In this document: one piece after another, positions 47,951 through 56,324 of the stretch
Numbering within the stretch: the stretch's first letter is position 1
Layout: every line of letters starts with the position of its first letter
Origin: Chitinophaga sp. CF418
Lineage (GTDB): Bacteria; Bacteroidota; Bacteroidia; Chitinophagales; Chitinophagaceae
Direction of reading: 5' to 3'
DNA: 64,000 nt
Assembly: GCF_900142925.1 (NCBI RefSeq)
Contig: NZ_FRCN01000001.1
Span: 558,001 to 622,000, forward strand
Notes under the pieces: model-generated
The model's input: only the letters and a program-made list of their open reading frames with translations
What the model was told of the DNA's origin: nothing
Database searches by the model: none
Translations under genes and position numbers: made by a program

Positions 47951-48010
47951 ATTTCACGATACGGGTATCAACCCGGGGATTTCACGACACGGGTATCAAC
48001 CCGGGGATTT
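47938..48010. repeat. 28-bp tandem repeat, three copies
   Basis: The unit CGGGTATCAACCCGGGGATTT plus CACGACA recurs with CCCGGGG at 47944, 47972 and 48000. Further degenerate CCCGGG words and a CGCTCC..GGAGCG hairpin run to about 48131, filling the gap between the PorE-like gene and the phosphatase gene. Confidence 0.75.
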
Positions 48011-48143
48011 GTATTACGGTGATAACCCCGTGTCAATAATACAATGTTCCAACCCTGGAATTCATAACGCCGGTAATAACAATTACCCGGGGTTATCACC
48101 CGGGCGCACAATACATCGCTCCTCCGGAGCGGGTCAGCCGGCA

Positions 48144-48959
48144 TCATTTATAATCCCTCATCTGCCCTCTCAGCAAAGAATCCAGCGCTCCCGGCCTCCG
48201 TTTATAATCATACTGAAACATCGCCGGCAACCAATCTCCATACATTGGATTAGGCAATACAATAAACCGTTTACCAAAATCAGCTGCGGATTGTTGTGTA
48301 ATCTGCTCACGTTTGTCAACAGGTTGTTTATCGAAGATCGCTGCAAAATCACTCAGATTATCTCCCATCAGTAAAATGATATGATGTGTCTGCGCTACCT
48401 GCTGGCGGCGGCTTTCCTTGCCTGAGGTGGTTGTTTTCAGGAACAGATGTTCATTGTCAGCATCAGGAAAATGCCAGCGTTGCAGGTTCTGTAACGTTGA
48501 CGCACGTTCTGTTTCTGAGCGGTTAGTAATGTAAAAAACATGCACACCTTTCGATGCAGCATATTGCAGAAAGGACAATGCGCCGGGAACAGTATCTGCA
48601 GCGGCTTTTGCCGTCCATTCCATCCATGTTTTCTCTGCATATCCTTCTCCTCTCAAAGCGGTATGCACAGTATACGGACTGTTATCCAGAACTGTTTCAT
48701 CGATATCTGTAACGACTGCAGGCGGCAGTGTAGCCGGTTGTGAAAGACTCTCATCAAGTCTTATTCTTGCAATGTTATAAGCCTGAAAACACAGCGCTTT
48801 ATATTCCGCTGCTTTCTGCTGCCATAGGGCGGCCCAGGCCGGACCATAAGGTTGCAGGATGGTAGATGATGACGCCTGTGAAACAGGTGGCTGCGTAGTC
48901 TTACAGGCAATCATTCCTGCAAGCAATGCACATGTGAGTAAAATATTTTTGTATTGCAT
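48144..48959 (-). CDS. 5'-nucleotidase/acid phosphatase lipoprotein, e(P4) family
   Basis: The start at ATG 48959 gives 271 residues with a lipoprotein signal: MQYKNILLTCALLAGMIAC, lipidated Cys at residue 19. The HAD-type nucleophile motif VVTDIDETVLDNSPY (Asp85 and Asp87) and the later FYITNRSETERA and LLMGDNLSDFAAIF motifs match class C acid phosphatases such as Haemophilus e(P4), which dephosphorylate nucleotides at the outer membrane. It is divergent from dprA and its 3' side abuts the GC-rich repeat field. Confidence 0.92.
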   Translation of the reverse strand: MQYKNILLTCALLAGMIACKTTQPPVSQASSSTILQPYGPAWAALWQQKAAEYKALCFQAYNIARIRLDESLSQPATLPPAVVTDIDETVLDNSPYTVHTALRGEGYAEKTWMEWTAKAAADTVPGALSFLQYAASKGVHVFYITNRSETERASTLQNLQRWHFPDADNEHLFLKTTTSGKESRRQQVAQTHHIILLMGDNLSDFAAIFDKQPVDKREQITQQSAADFGKRFIVLPNPMYGDWLPAMFQYDYKRRPGALDSLLRGQMRDYK

Positions 48960-49014
48960 GGGAGTAAACAGAAGAAGTTTTAACTTAGATATGTTAACCG
49001 CAAAAATACGCAAT

Positions 49015-50124
49015 ATGCAGGAGGAATTACGCCACCAGATGGCTCTTACACAAATTCCACAAATAGGAGATATTGTCGCCAAAAAACTACTCGCACATTT
49101 TCATTCAGCCAGTGCTGTTTTTGCAGCCAGTAAACATGAGTTGGAGAACATTCCCGATATCGGCGCTGTAAGGGCCGCTGCTATACTCCAATTTTGTGAC
49201 TATGAACAGGTAGATCGCGAGATTGAATATATAGAGCAACATGATATACAGCCGGTCTTTTATACCAGTGCGCAATATCCACAACGGCTGAAGCATTGCG
49301 CTGATAGTCCCGTGATGTTGTATTATAAGGGCAATGCTGATCTGAATGCCGGTAAAATAGTCAGTATTGTAGGTACGCGTGCGCCGGGAGATTATGGTAA
49401 GGCAATATGTGCAAGCCTGGTGGAAGATCTGGCTGAGCACAACGTAATAGTGGTCAGCGGTATGGCCTACGGTATAGACATTATCGCTCACAGGCAGGCG
49501 CTGCTGCATGGTATTCCTACCATTGGTGTACTGGCGCATGGGCTGGACCGCATCTATCCTCCACAACATAAAGGCACCGCTATGGCGATGGTCGAAAACG
49601 GCGGACTGCTCACAGAATTCCTCAGTGAAACACAACCTGACAAACAACATTTCCCAATGCGCAACCGCATTGTAGCTGGTATTGCGGATGCAACCGTTGT
49701 AGTGGAAAGCGGCCTGAAAGGAGGTTCACTCATCACTGCAGATATCGCCAATAGTTACAATAAAGACGTCTTTGCCATTCCCGGCCGGATTGGCGATCCG
49801 CATGCTGCCGGCTGTAATGAACTGATCAAAACAAACCGGGCCATGCTGATCACCGGTGCGGCCGATTTGTTGCAGGTGATGGGATGGGACCATAACCGCC
49901 CTTCTAAAATGCAACCAGCCTCCCAACGGGAATTGTTTGTAACCCTGGATGAGGCAGAGCAGCACATCCTGACGCTTTTTACAGGGAAGGATGAAAAACA
50001 TATAGATCAGCTCCGCCGGGAGAGCTATTTACCCGGCAGTCAGGTTACTTCGCTGGTATTAAAACTGGAAATGCAGCATGTATTGAAGGGCTTGCCCGGT
50101 CAGAAATATCAGGTGATAAATTAG
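49015..50124 (+). CDS. dprA: DNA-processing protein DprA
   Basis: I start at ATG 49015 (MQEELRHQMALTQIPQIGD, 369 residues); ATG 48991 would add eight residues. The N-terminus has helix-hairpin-helix elements (IPQIGDIVAKKLL, IPDIGAVRAAAIL). The Rossmann core shows SIVGTRAPGDYG, VVSGMAYGIDIIAHRQAL, GVLAHGLDRIYPPQHKGTA, HFPMRNRIVAGIADATVVVESGLKGGS and VFAIPGRIGDPHAAGCNELI. A winged-helix-like tail follows. DprA loads RecA on incoming single strands during natural transformation. A TATTTTTG -7 box at 48944-48951 overlaps the start of the divergent phosphatase gene. Confidence 0.95.
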   Translation: MQEELRHQMALTQIPQIGDIVAKKLLAHFHSASAVFAASKHELENIPDIGAVRAAAILQFCDYEQVDREIEYIEQHDIQPVFYTSAQYPQRLKHCADSPVMLYYKGNADLNAGKIVSIVGTRAPGDYGKAICASLVEDLAEHNVIVVSGMAYGIDIIAHRQALLHGIPTIGVLAHGLDRIYPPQHKGTAMAMVENGGLLTEFLSETQPDKQHFPMRNRIVAGIADATVVVESGLKGGSLITADIANSYNKDVFAIPGRIGDPHAAGCNELIKTNRAMLITGAADLLQVMGWDHNRPSKMQPASQRELFVTLDEAEQHILTLFTGKDEKHIDQLRRESYLPGSQVTSLVLKLEMQHVLKGLPGQKYQVIN

Positions 50125-50141
50125 GGGCGACGCCAACAGAC

Positions 50142-50403
50142 GCCCTCGGGTGGAAACCCCGGGGCTACAAACACCGCTCCTACCGGAGCGTTAATATTTC
50201 AGGGCACCTGTGGGGCGTAGGGTTGCGTTAGGTATACGTTACCCCCGGGTTGAAACCCGGGGCTACAAACACCGTCGCTCCTACCGGAGCGTTAATATTT
50301 CAGGGTACCTGTGGGGCGCAGGGTTGCGTTAGGTACATGTTACCCCCGGGTTGAAACCCGGGGCTACAAACACCGCTCCTACCGGAGCGTTAATATTTCA
50401 GGG
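50142..50403. repeat. tandem array of a ~100-bp GC-rich palindromic element
   Basis: Two full units and one partial (50142-50240, 50241-50341, 50342-50403) share CCCCGGGTTGAAACCCGGGG, then CTACAAACACC, then the hairpin CGCTCCTACCGGAGCG, then TTAATATTTCAGGG. Anchor spacing is 98 and 101 bp; the second unit has a 3-bp insertion (TCG). There is no ORF. An inverted copy lies at 47903-47950. Confidence 0.9.
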
Positions 50404-50592
50404 CGGCCACCTACCTGTAGTTTCTCAGGAGCTTTAAGAGCACATTATAGCTCGTTCATCCCTTGTTCCTGTCTGTTTGCTTGTTCTCTGCTTGTTCTCT
50501 CCTTATTCTCTGCTTCTTCTCTCAGGTTGTTTTGCTATCTATCTGGTAGGTTGCCCACCTTAGGTAAGACATAACAGAGGGATAAAACCATC
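50404..50592. other. noncoding stretch before the palindrome array
   Basis: About 190 bases, partly a pyrimidine-rich run with repeated TTGTTCTCT-like words (50463-50523). No gene or clear hairpin is seen. Confidence 0.4.
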
Positions 50593-50607
50593 AGATTTAA
50601 TTATCCC

Positions 50608-50713
50608 ATCGGTCAATTCACCGATTTCTCTAAATTATCGTCCCTACAACCGATATTCCAGATTATCGGCAAATCAACCGATATTTTAGAATATCGGCCA
50701 AATAACCGATATT
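50608..50713 (+). promoter_or_regulatory. regularly spaced palindromic operator array upstream of satD-like gene
   Basis: CCGAT-headed sites begin at 50621, 50650, 50678 and 50706 (spacing 29, 28, 28). The best is CCGATATT-TTAG-AATATCGG at 50678-50697, with perfect 8-bp arms; 50650-50669 has 6-bp arms; 50621-50640 is degenerate; the last (50706-50713) is a half-site 6 bp before ATG 50720. A further ATCGGT...ACCGAT palindrome lies at 50608-50625. The layout suggests cooperative binding of a dimeric regulator, most simply the HTH protein encoded next. Confidence 0.75.
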
Positions 50714-50719
50714 TATAGT

Positions 50720-51349
50720 ATGACCAGCATCATTACAGGCGACATTATCAACTCACGGGGGCAAAACGATCCGACTATCTGGCTGCATCCTTTAAAAGAG
50801 CTGCTCGGAGAATGGGGGAAATCACCAAAGACGTGGGAGATATTCAGAGGGGACAGCTTCCAGCTAGAGATCAGCAAACCATGGAAGGCATTGCTGGCAG
50901 CCATTCGTATCAAAGCCTGTATAAAGTCGATAGATAAGCTGGATGTCAGGATAGGCATCGGCATCGGCGAAAAAAATTATAGTGCGTCGAACATCACTGA
51001 ATCAAACGGACCGGTTTTTGTTTATTCGGGGGAAACGTTTGAAGAATTAAAAAAGCAAAAACAACGTTTAAGTATCAAAAGTCCGTGGCCGGAACTGGAT
51101 ACGCAATTGAACCTGATGTTCCGGCTGGCATCTGTTGCACTGGATAAATGGACGCCTGCAACGGCACAACTTGTAGCCATATCTATTGCGAACCGTGAAC
51201 TTTCACAGAAAGAGCTGGGCGATCAGATCGGACGCACACAATCTACCATTAGTGAGGGCCAGAAAAGGGCCCATTATGAGGAAGTGATGGCATTGGAGAG
51301 TTTCTACCGAAAATGTATTAAAGAATGTATTTCAAAAACGCATACATGA
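50720..51349 (+). CDS. SatD family protein (cyclase-like domain plus HTH)
   Basis: The 209-residue cytoplasmic protein starts MTSIITGDIINSRG, the SatD-family opening. The N-terminal 140 residues follow the order of class III nucleotidyl cyclase signatures: ITGDIINS (Asp8), FRGDSFQLE (Asp45), VRIGIGIGE (residues 76-84) and VYSGETFEEL; this resemblance is my reading, not a proven activity. Residues about 145-195 form a helix-turn-helix (RELSQKELGDQIGRTQSTISEGQKRA). SatD of Streptococcus mutans belongs to an acid-tolerance/secretion locus. Here the gene follows an array of palindromes and is 1 bp from the DUF3307 gene, so an autoregulated two-gene operon is likely. Confidence 0.8.
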   Translation: MTSIITGDIINSRGQNDPTIWLHPLKELLGEWGKSPKTWEIFRGDSFQLEISKPWKALLAAIRIKACIKSIDKLDVRIGIGIGEKNYSASNITESNGPVFVYSGETFEELKKQKQRLSIKSPWPELDTQLNLMFRLASVALDKWTPATAQLVAISIANRELSQKELGDQIGRTQSTISEGQKRAHYEEVMALESFYRKCIKECISKTHT

Positions 51350-51350
51350 T

Positions 51351-52079
51351 ATGATACTCTTTCTGCAACTATTTTTAGCGCATATCCTGGGTGATTTTTT
51401 CCTGCAGAACAACAAATGGGTGACCAACAAAGAATCGCTGAAATGGCGTTCTCCATACCTCTATATACACGTCCTCATTCATTTCTGGCTCATATTACTG
51501 GTGACATGGAATTTTGCTAACTGGAAGATCGCTTTCCTGATTATGCTCACTCACCTGCTGATAGATGGTGTAAAACTGCAATTCCAGCAACCTGCTTATC
51601 AGAGAGCCTGGTTTTTCGGAGATCAGCTGGCGCACCTGCTTGTTATAGGTATCGTCTGGTCATTTCATGAAAACATAACATGGCGCTATACAGACCTCAT
51701 TACCGTCAAAGGCCTTATTATATGTATTGCCTGCCTGTTTGTGCTGAAGCCAGCATCTATTATCACAAAAAACACTATATCCCGCTGGACGCCCAACAGC
51801 AGCCCCAATCAGCATATATCAGCCATAGAATCATTAAAGGATGCCGGTGAATGGATCGGTTTCCTGGAACGCCTGATGATACTGACCTTTATACTGATGG
51901 GCAGATGGGAAGGTGTAGGTTTCCTCTTAGCCGCTAAATCCGTTTTCAGATTCGGAGATCTGAAAGAACCCAAAGAGACCAAACTGACTGAATATGTGGT
52001 GATAGGCACATTCCTGAGCTTCTTCATTGCGATCATGACAGGGCTGCTGAGCAGCTATTTACTAACCGTGTTAATGTAA
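51351..52079 (+). CDS. DUF3307 polytopic membrane protein
   Basis: The 242-residue protein is almost entirely hydrophobic segments, with about six to seven predicted membrane helices. It opens MILFLQLFLAHILGDFFLQN, typical of DUF3307. Charged pairs four residues apart fall within or next to helices: His11/Asp15, His68/Asp72 (THLLIDGVKL) and Asp91/His95 (GDQLAHLL). These could form a membrane metal site, as in membrane-bound metal-dependent hydrolases, but this is inference. The C-terminal block GFLERLMILTFIL ... AAKSVFRFGDL is also characteristic. It begins 1 bp after the SatD-like stop, implying translational coupling. Confidence 0.8.
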   Translation: MILFLQLFLAHILGDFFLQNNKWVTNKESLKWRSPYLYIHVLIHFWLILLVTWNFANWKIAFLIMLTHLLIDGVKLQFQQPAYQRAWFFGDQLAHLLVIGIVWSFHENITWRYTDLITVKGLIICIACLFVLKPASIITKNTISRWTPNSSPNQHISAIESLKDAGEWIGFLERLMILTFILMGRWEGVGFLLAAKSVFRFGDLKEPKETKLTEYVVIGTFLSFFIAIMTGLLSSYLLTVLM

Positions 52080-52129
52080 ACTTCACATCACCCGTTTCAT
52101 CAACATTTTTCTATTTGCCTAAATAGGCG

Positions 52130-52137
52130 TACATTTG
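52130..52137 (+). promoter_or_regulatory. -7 box of the guaB promoter
   Basis: TACATTTG lies 36 bp before ATG 52174. No well-spaced -33 TTG is present (TTTG at 52114 is only 12 bp away), so support is partial. Confidence 0.45.
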
Positions 52138-52173
52138 CGTGCAATTATTTAATAACTGACAAATAGTTGCAAC

Positions 52174-53646
52174 ATGCCTGCCGGAAAATCAAAACCGAAA
52201 TTTGTAGAGGACGGACTTACCTTTGACGACGTACTTCTGGTTCCTGCCTACTCTGAGGTACTACCCAGAGACGTAAACATCTCAACGCAACTTACCAAAA
52301 ACATACGCCTTAACATACCAATGGTGTCTGCTGCCATGGATACTGTTACTGAAGCTAACCTGGCCATTTCACTGGCTCGTCAGGGAGGCATTGGTATTCT
52401 GCATAAAAACATGAGCATTGAAAAACAGGCAGAACTGGTGAGAAAAGTAAAGCGCAGTGAAAACGGCCTGATACTCGACCCGGTTACCCTGCATGCCAAT
52501 GCAACCATCGGAGAAGCGCTCCGCCTGATGAAAGAAAACAGCATCGGCGGTATTCCAATTATTGATGATGGCAATAAGCTGGTAGGTATTCTTACCAATC
52601 GTGACCTGCGTTTTGAGAGAAACCACAAACGCCTGGTAAGTGAAGTAATGACCTCCGAGAACCTGATCACTGCTCCTGAAGGAACTGATCTGAAAAAAGC
52701 AGAAAAGATCCTCCAGCAGAATAAAATAGAAAAACTGCCAGTAGTTGCCAAAAATGGTAAACTGGTAGGCCTGATCACTTACAGAGACATCCTCCAGGTA
52801 TCCAGCTATCCCAATGCTGTAAAAGACGCCTATGGCCGTCTGCTGGTAGGCGCCGCTCTCGGTATCACTCCCGATGTACTGGACAGGGCACAGGCACTGA
52901 TCAATGTAGGTGTGGATGTAGTTTGTCTCGATAGCTCACATGGTCACTCCATCGCTGTTATCAACAGTCTCAAGAAACTCAAGAAAACATTCCCTAAACT
53001 GGAAGTGATAGCTGGTAACGTAGCTACCGGCGAAGGCGCACTGGCACTGGCTAATGCAGGTGCAGACGCAGTAAAAGTAGGTGTAGGACCCGGTTCCATC
53101 TGTACTACCCGCGTAGTAACAGGTGCTGGTTTCCCACAGCTCTCCGCTGTAATGCTGGCTGCTGAAGCATTGAAGAAAACAGGTGTACCGGTGATCGCTG
53201 ACGGTGGTATCCGTTACACCGGTGATATGGTAAAAGCCCTGGCTGCAGGTGCATCCAGCATCATGGCAGGTTCCATCTTCGCAGGTGTGGAAGAAAGCCC
53301 CGGAGAAACTATTATCTACGAAGGCCGTAAATTCAAATCCTACCGTGGAATGGGTTCCCTGGAAGCAATGGTAGAAGGTAGCAAGGACCGCTATTTCCAG
53401 GAAGAAGACGATATCAAGAAACTGGTACCGGAAGGTATCGTAGGTCGCGTACCTTACAAGGGTATGTTGTCTGAAGTGATCCAGCAATTCGTTGGCGGTC
53501 TGCGTGCAGGTATGGGCCTCACCGGTTCCAAAGATGTAAAAGCGCTGCAAGCAGCTCAGTTCATCAAGATCTCTCCTGCTACTGTGAAGGAAAATCACCC
53601 GCACGACGTAGTGATCACCAAAGAAGCGCCGAACTACAGCAGATAA
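52174..53646 (+). CDS. guaB: IMP dehydrogenase
   Basis: The 490-residue enzyme has an N-terminal barrel start ([26 protein letters not shown]), two CBS domains at about 95-210 ([41 protein letters not shown]), and the catalytic loop [17 protein letters not shown] with the nucleophilic Cys at residue 310. [19 protein letters not shown] and [10 protein letters not shown] follow. It oxidises IMP to XMP, the committed step to GMP. A strong terminator follows. Confidence 0.97.
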   Translation: MPAGKSKPKFVEDGLTFDDVLLVPAYSEVLPRDVNISTQLTKNIRLNIPMVSAAMDTVTEANLAISLARQGGIGILHKNMSIEKQAELVRKVKRSENGLILDPVTLHANATIGEALRLMKENSIGGIPIIDDGNKLVGILTNRDLRFERNHKRLVSEVMTSENLITAPEGTDLKKAEKILQQNKIEKLPVVAKNGKLVGLITYRDILQVSSYPNAVKDAYGRLLVGAALGITPDVLDRAQALINVGVDVVCLDSSHGHSIAVINSLKKLKKTFPKLEVIAGNVATGEGALALANAGADAVKVGVGPGSICTTRVVTGAGFPQLSAVMLAAEALKKTGVPVIADGGIRYTGDMVKALAAGASSIMAGSIFAGVEESPGETIIYEGRKFKSYRGMGSLEAMVEGSKDRYFQEEDDIKKLVPEGIVGRVPYKGMLSEVIQQFVGGLRAGMGLTGSKDVKALQAAQFIKISPATVKENHPHDVVITKEAPNYSR

Positions 53647-53752
53647 TCTCCGCTACGGTTTAGCAAACAAAATGACCGGAAGTAGCTGATGATACACCAT
53701 ATACAGTTAAACAATAACTGATGCCTGATCGTCACTGCTCAACATAATAATA

Positions 53753-53790
53753 AAAGCCTCCTGCAACAGAGCCAGGAGGCTTTTTATTAT
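53753..53790 (+). terminator. Rho-independent terminator after guaB
   Basis: Stem AAAAGCCTCCTG / CAGGAGGCTTTTT with a 9-nt loop and T-rich tail. Confidence 0.9.
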
Positions 53791-53915
53791 TTAATAATTT
53801 ATTTCCTGTACTACTTTTATATTCGCGCTTTCTTGTCCGTCTAACCGGGCGAACAAACAAATCATATTACGGTTATCTGCATACCGTGGATAACTGCGTA
53901 CAAAATCAATTGACT

Positions 53916-55520
53916 ATGAACCGCTGGTTACCCATACTACTAAGCCTTGCCGGTGCATTGCTGTTATGGGCCGCATGGCCAACCTCTCCCCTTACCTTCC
54001 TGATATTCATTGCCTTTATCCCCCTGTTGCGGATAACAGATCTTGTAGCACACCGGGGCAGGTATTTTGGCTGTATCTTCCTGACATTATTCCTCTGGAA
54101 TGTGGCCACTACCTGGTGGGTAGGCAATACTACCGTACCGCTTAGCGGTGTGGCGGCTAACCTGATCAATACGCTGCTGATGAGTATCCCCCTGCTGGGA
54201 TATCACCGCACGCGGGTAAGGGTAGGACAAACAGCCGGTTATTTTGCCCTGATAGTATATTGGTTGACGTTCGAATATATCCATCTCAACTGGGAATTCA
54301 GCTGGCCCTGGCTCAGCCTCGGTAATGCCTTTGCCATGCACCCGGGATGGATACAGTGGTATGAATATACCGGCGTAAGCGGTGGTACCCTCTGGATACT
54401 GCTTTGTAATATCCTTATCTATCATACCTGGCTGCAGCGGAAACAATACCCCGTGCCACTGGGTACCTTTCTGTGGAAAACAGGCTGGCAACCTGCGGCC
54501 GCTATTGTGATCCCATTCTTACTCAGTTCGCTGGTGCAATATAGTTTCGAGGCGCCTAAAGGCCCTGCTGCCAGAGTGGTGATCGTTCAGCCAAATATTG
54601 ACCCTTACGACAAATTTGCCGAGGAGAACGAAGGGCTCCAGCTGGATAAACTGCTGGCTTTATCCGCTCAGAAAACCGATAATACCACCGCATATATTAT
54701 ATGGCCGGAAACTGCGTTATTTACACATGGCGTGTGGGAAAATAAACTGGCCTATGAAGACGAGACAGAGCGGATCAGGCAGTTCCTGAGACGTTACCCC
54801 CAGGCAACACTGGTGAGTGGCGCCACTACCCTGAAACGCTATGAGATAGATGAAGCGCCTAAAATGGCCCGCAGTACGGAAGACGGTACGCTCAGGTTTG
54901 ACGCGTTCAATTCAGCTATCCAGCTGGACACTTCCTACGCCGCACAGATATATCATAAATCCAGGCTGGTACCCGGCGTGGAGATAATACCCTATGTGCG
55001 TTATCTCTCCTTTATGAAGGAACTGGCGCTGGATCTGGGCGGTATTACAGGAGGATATGGTCAGACACCAGGAGTTGAACTGCTGGAAAACAACCGTACA
55101 CATATTAAAGTATTGCCCACTATCTGTTACGAATCTGTTTATGGCGAGTTTGTGGCAGAGAATGTAAGAAGAGGCGCCAACCTACTGTTTGTCATTACCA
55201 ACGATGGCTGGTGGGGCAATACCGAAGGTCATCGCCAGCATGCACAATATGCCCGCCTGAGGGCCATAGAAACCCGGCGCTGGGTAGCCCGCAGCGCCAA
55301 CACAGGCATCTCCTGTATCATTGACCCCATGGGTACGATGCAGCAACCATTACCATACTGGAAAGAAGGAGTTATAGTAGGCAATGTAACACCAGGCGAT
55401 ACATTTACGTTCTACGTCAGGTTTGGGGATCTTATATCCAAAGCGGCCGTCGCTTTCTGTATAGTAATGATATTGTATAGTTTCTATCTAAAGTTCAGAT
55501 TTTCAGTGCCTAATTCCTGA
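53916..55520 (+). CDS. lnt: apolipoprotein N-acyltransferase
   Basis: I start at ATG 53916 (MNRWLPILLSLAGALLLWAAW, 534 residues) instead of a GTG at 53886. Six or so N-terminal membrane segments precede a carbon-nitrogen hydrolase domain with the catalytic Glu in YIIWPETALF, a Lys in the KSRLVPGVEIIPY region and the nucleophilic Cys in PTICYESVYGEFV. Lnt adds the third acyl chain to lipoproteins in the inner membrane, relevant to the lipoproteins in this window. The GTG-started hydrolase begins 16 bp downstream. Confidence 0.94.
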   Translation: MNRWLPILLSLAGALLLWAAWPTSPLTFLIFIAFIPLLRITDLVAHRGRYFGCIFLTLFLWNVATTWWVGNTTVPLSGVAANLINTLLMSIPLLGYHRTRVRVGQTAGYFALIVYWLTFEYIHLNWEFSWPWLSLGNAFAMHPGWIQWYEYTGVSGGTLWILLCNILIYHTWLQRKQYPVPLGTFLWKTGWQPAAAIVIPFLLSSLVQYSFEAPKGPAARVVIVQPNIDPYDKFAEENEGLQLDKLLALSAQKTDNTTAYIIWPETALFTHGVWENKLAYEDETERIRQFLRRYPQATLVSGATTLKRYEIDEAPKMARSTEDGTLRFDAFNSAIQLDTSYAAQIYHKSRLVPGVEIIPYVRYLSFMKELALDLGGITGGYGQTPGVELLENNRTHIKVLPTICYESVYGEFVAENVRRGANLLFVITNDGWWGNTEGHRQHAQYARLRAIETRRWVARSANTGISCIIDPMGTMQQPLPYWKEGVIVGNVTPGDTFTFYVRFGDLISKAAVAFCIVMILYSFYLKFRFSVPNS

Positions 55521-55536
55521 TCCAAAATTATTTCAC

Positions 55537-56322
55537 GTGTCCACTAAACCTTCTACCCAAAATAGCGATCTAAAGAATAAACCAGCAGTGCTGCTGATAC
55601 ATGGTTTTTCTGAGAACAACCAGATATGGCAGCAACAACTGGCAGCCTTAAGCGAACAATTCTATGTAATAGCGCCTGACCTTCCCGGTACAGGCAATAC
55701 GCCGGCAACAGGCACTCTGAGCATGGAAAGTATGGCTGAATATGTAAAGGATCTTTTAAAAGCGGAAGGCATTTCCAAAGCAGTAGTGATAGGTCATTCC
55801 ATGGGCGGCTACGTAGCCCTGGCGCTGGCAGAAAAATATCCCTCCCTCCTGCAGGGACTGGGATTATTCCATTCTACCGCCGCACCGGACAACGAAGAAA
55901 AGAAAGAAGCCCGGCGGAAATCTATCAATATGATTGAGAAATATGGCAACGAGGCCTTTGTGAAACAGACAATGCCTAATATGTTCGGCCCCGCCCATAA
56001 AAAGCAACATCCTGAACAAATAGAGTCGTATATTCAGATGTGTTTGCAATGCCCGCAGTCATCCCAGGTAGCTTACTATGAAGCAATGATGCAACGCCCT
56101 GACCGGACAACAGTGCTATCATCTATCTCCGTACCTGTCCTGTTTGTAATAGGCAAAGATGATAACGCCGTCCCCATGCAGAATGTGCTGCCACAGGTAT
56201 CCCTGCCGCGCATCAGCAGCATATACATATTTGAAGACACCGGACATATGGGCATGTGGGAGGTTCCGGAAGCCAGCGAACAGCTATTGAAACAGTTTAT
56301 TCTTTTTTGCCAACAATATTGA
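55537..56322 (+). CDS. alpha/beta hydrolase
   Basis: The 261-residue protein is opened by GTG at 55537 (STKPSTQNSDLKNKPAVLLIHGF). The oxyanion HGF segment, the nucleophile elbow VIGHSMGGYVAL (Ser), the acid in FVIGKDDNAVP and the His in EDTGHMGMWE form the expected triad. No signal peptide is visible, so it is cytoplasmic; the substrate is unknown, with carboxylesterase or lactonase-like activity most common in such proteins. It lies between lnt and the PKD gene with very short gaps (16 and 2 bp), suggesting one operon. Confidence 0.86.
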   Translation: MSTKPSTQNSDLKNKPAVLLIHGFSENNQIWQQQLAALSEQFYVIAPDLPGTGNTPATGTLSMESMAEYVKDLLKAEGISKAVVIGHSMGGYVALALAEKYPSLLQGLGLFHSTAAPDNEEKKEARRKSINMIEKYGNEAFVKQTMPNMFGPAHKKQHPEQIESYIQMCLQCPQSSQVAYYEAMMQRPDRTTVLSSISVPVLFVIGKDDNAVPMQNVLPQVSLPRISSIYIFEDTGHMGMWEVPEASEQLLKQFILFCQQY

Positions 56323-56324
56323 AC

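Noticed and set aside
50142..50403. CRISPR array
   Set aside because: Units are tandem and nearly identical over ~100 bp with no variable spacers, and no cas gene is present.
50608..50713. CRISPR array or plasmid iterons at the 28-bp-spaced palindromes
   Set aside because: The gaps between sites are only about 8 bp and similar to each other, there is no cas or replication gene, and the sites end at a start codon; operators fit better.
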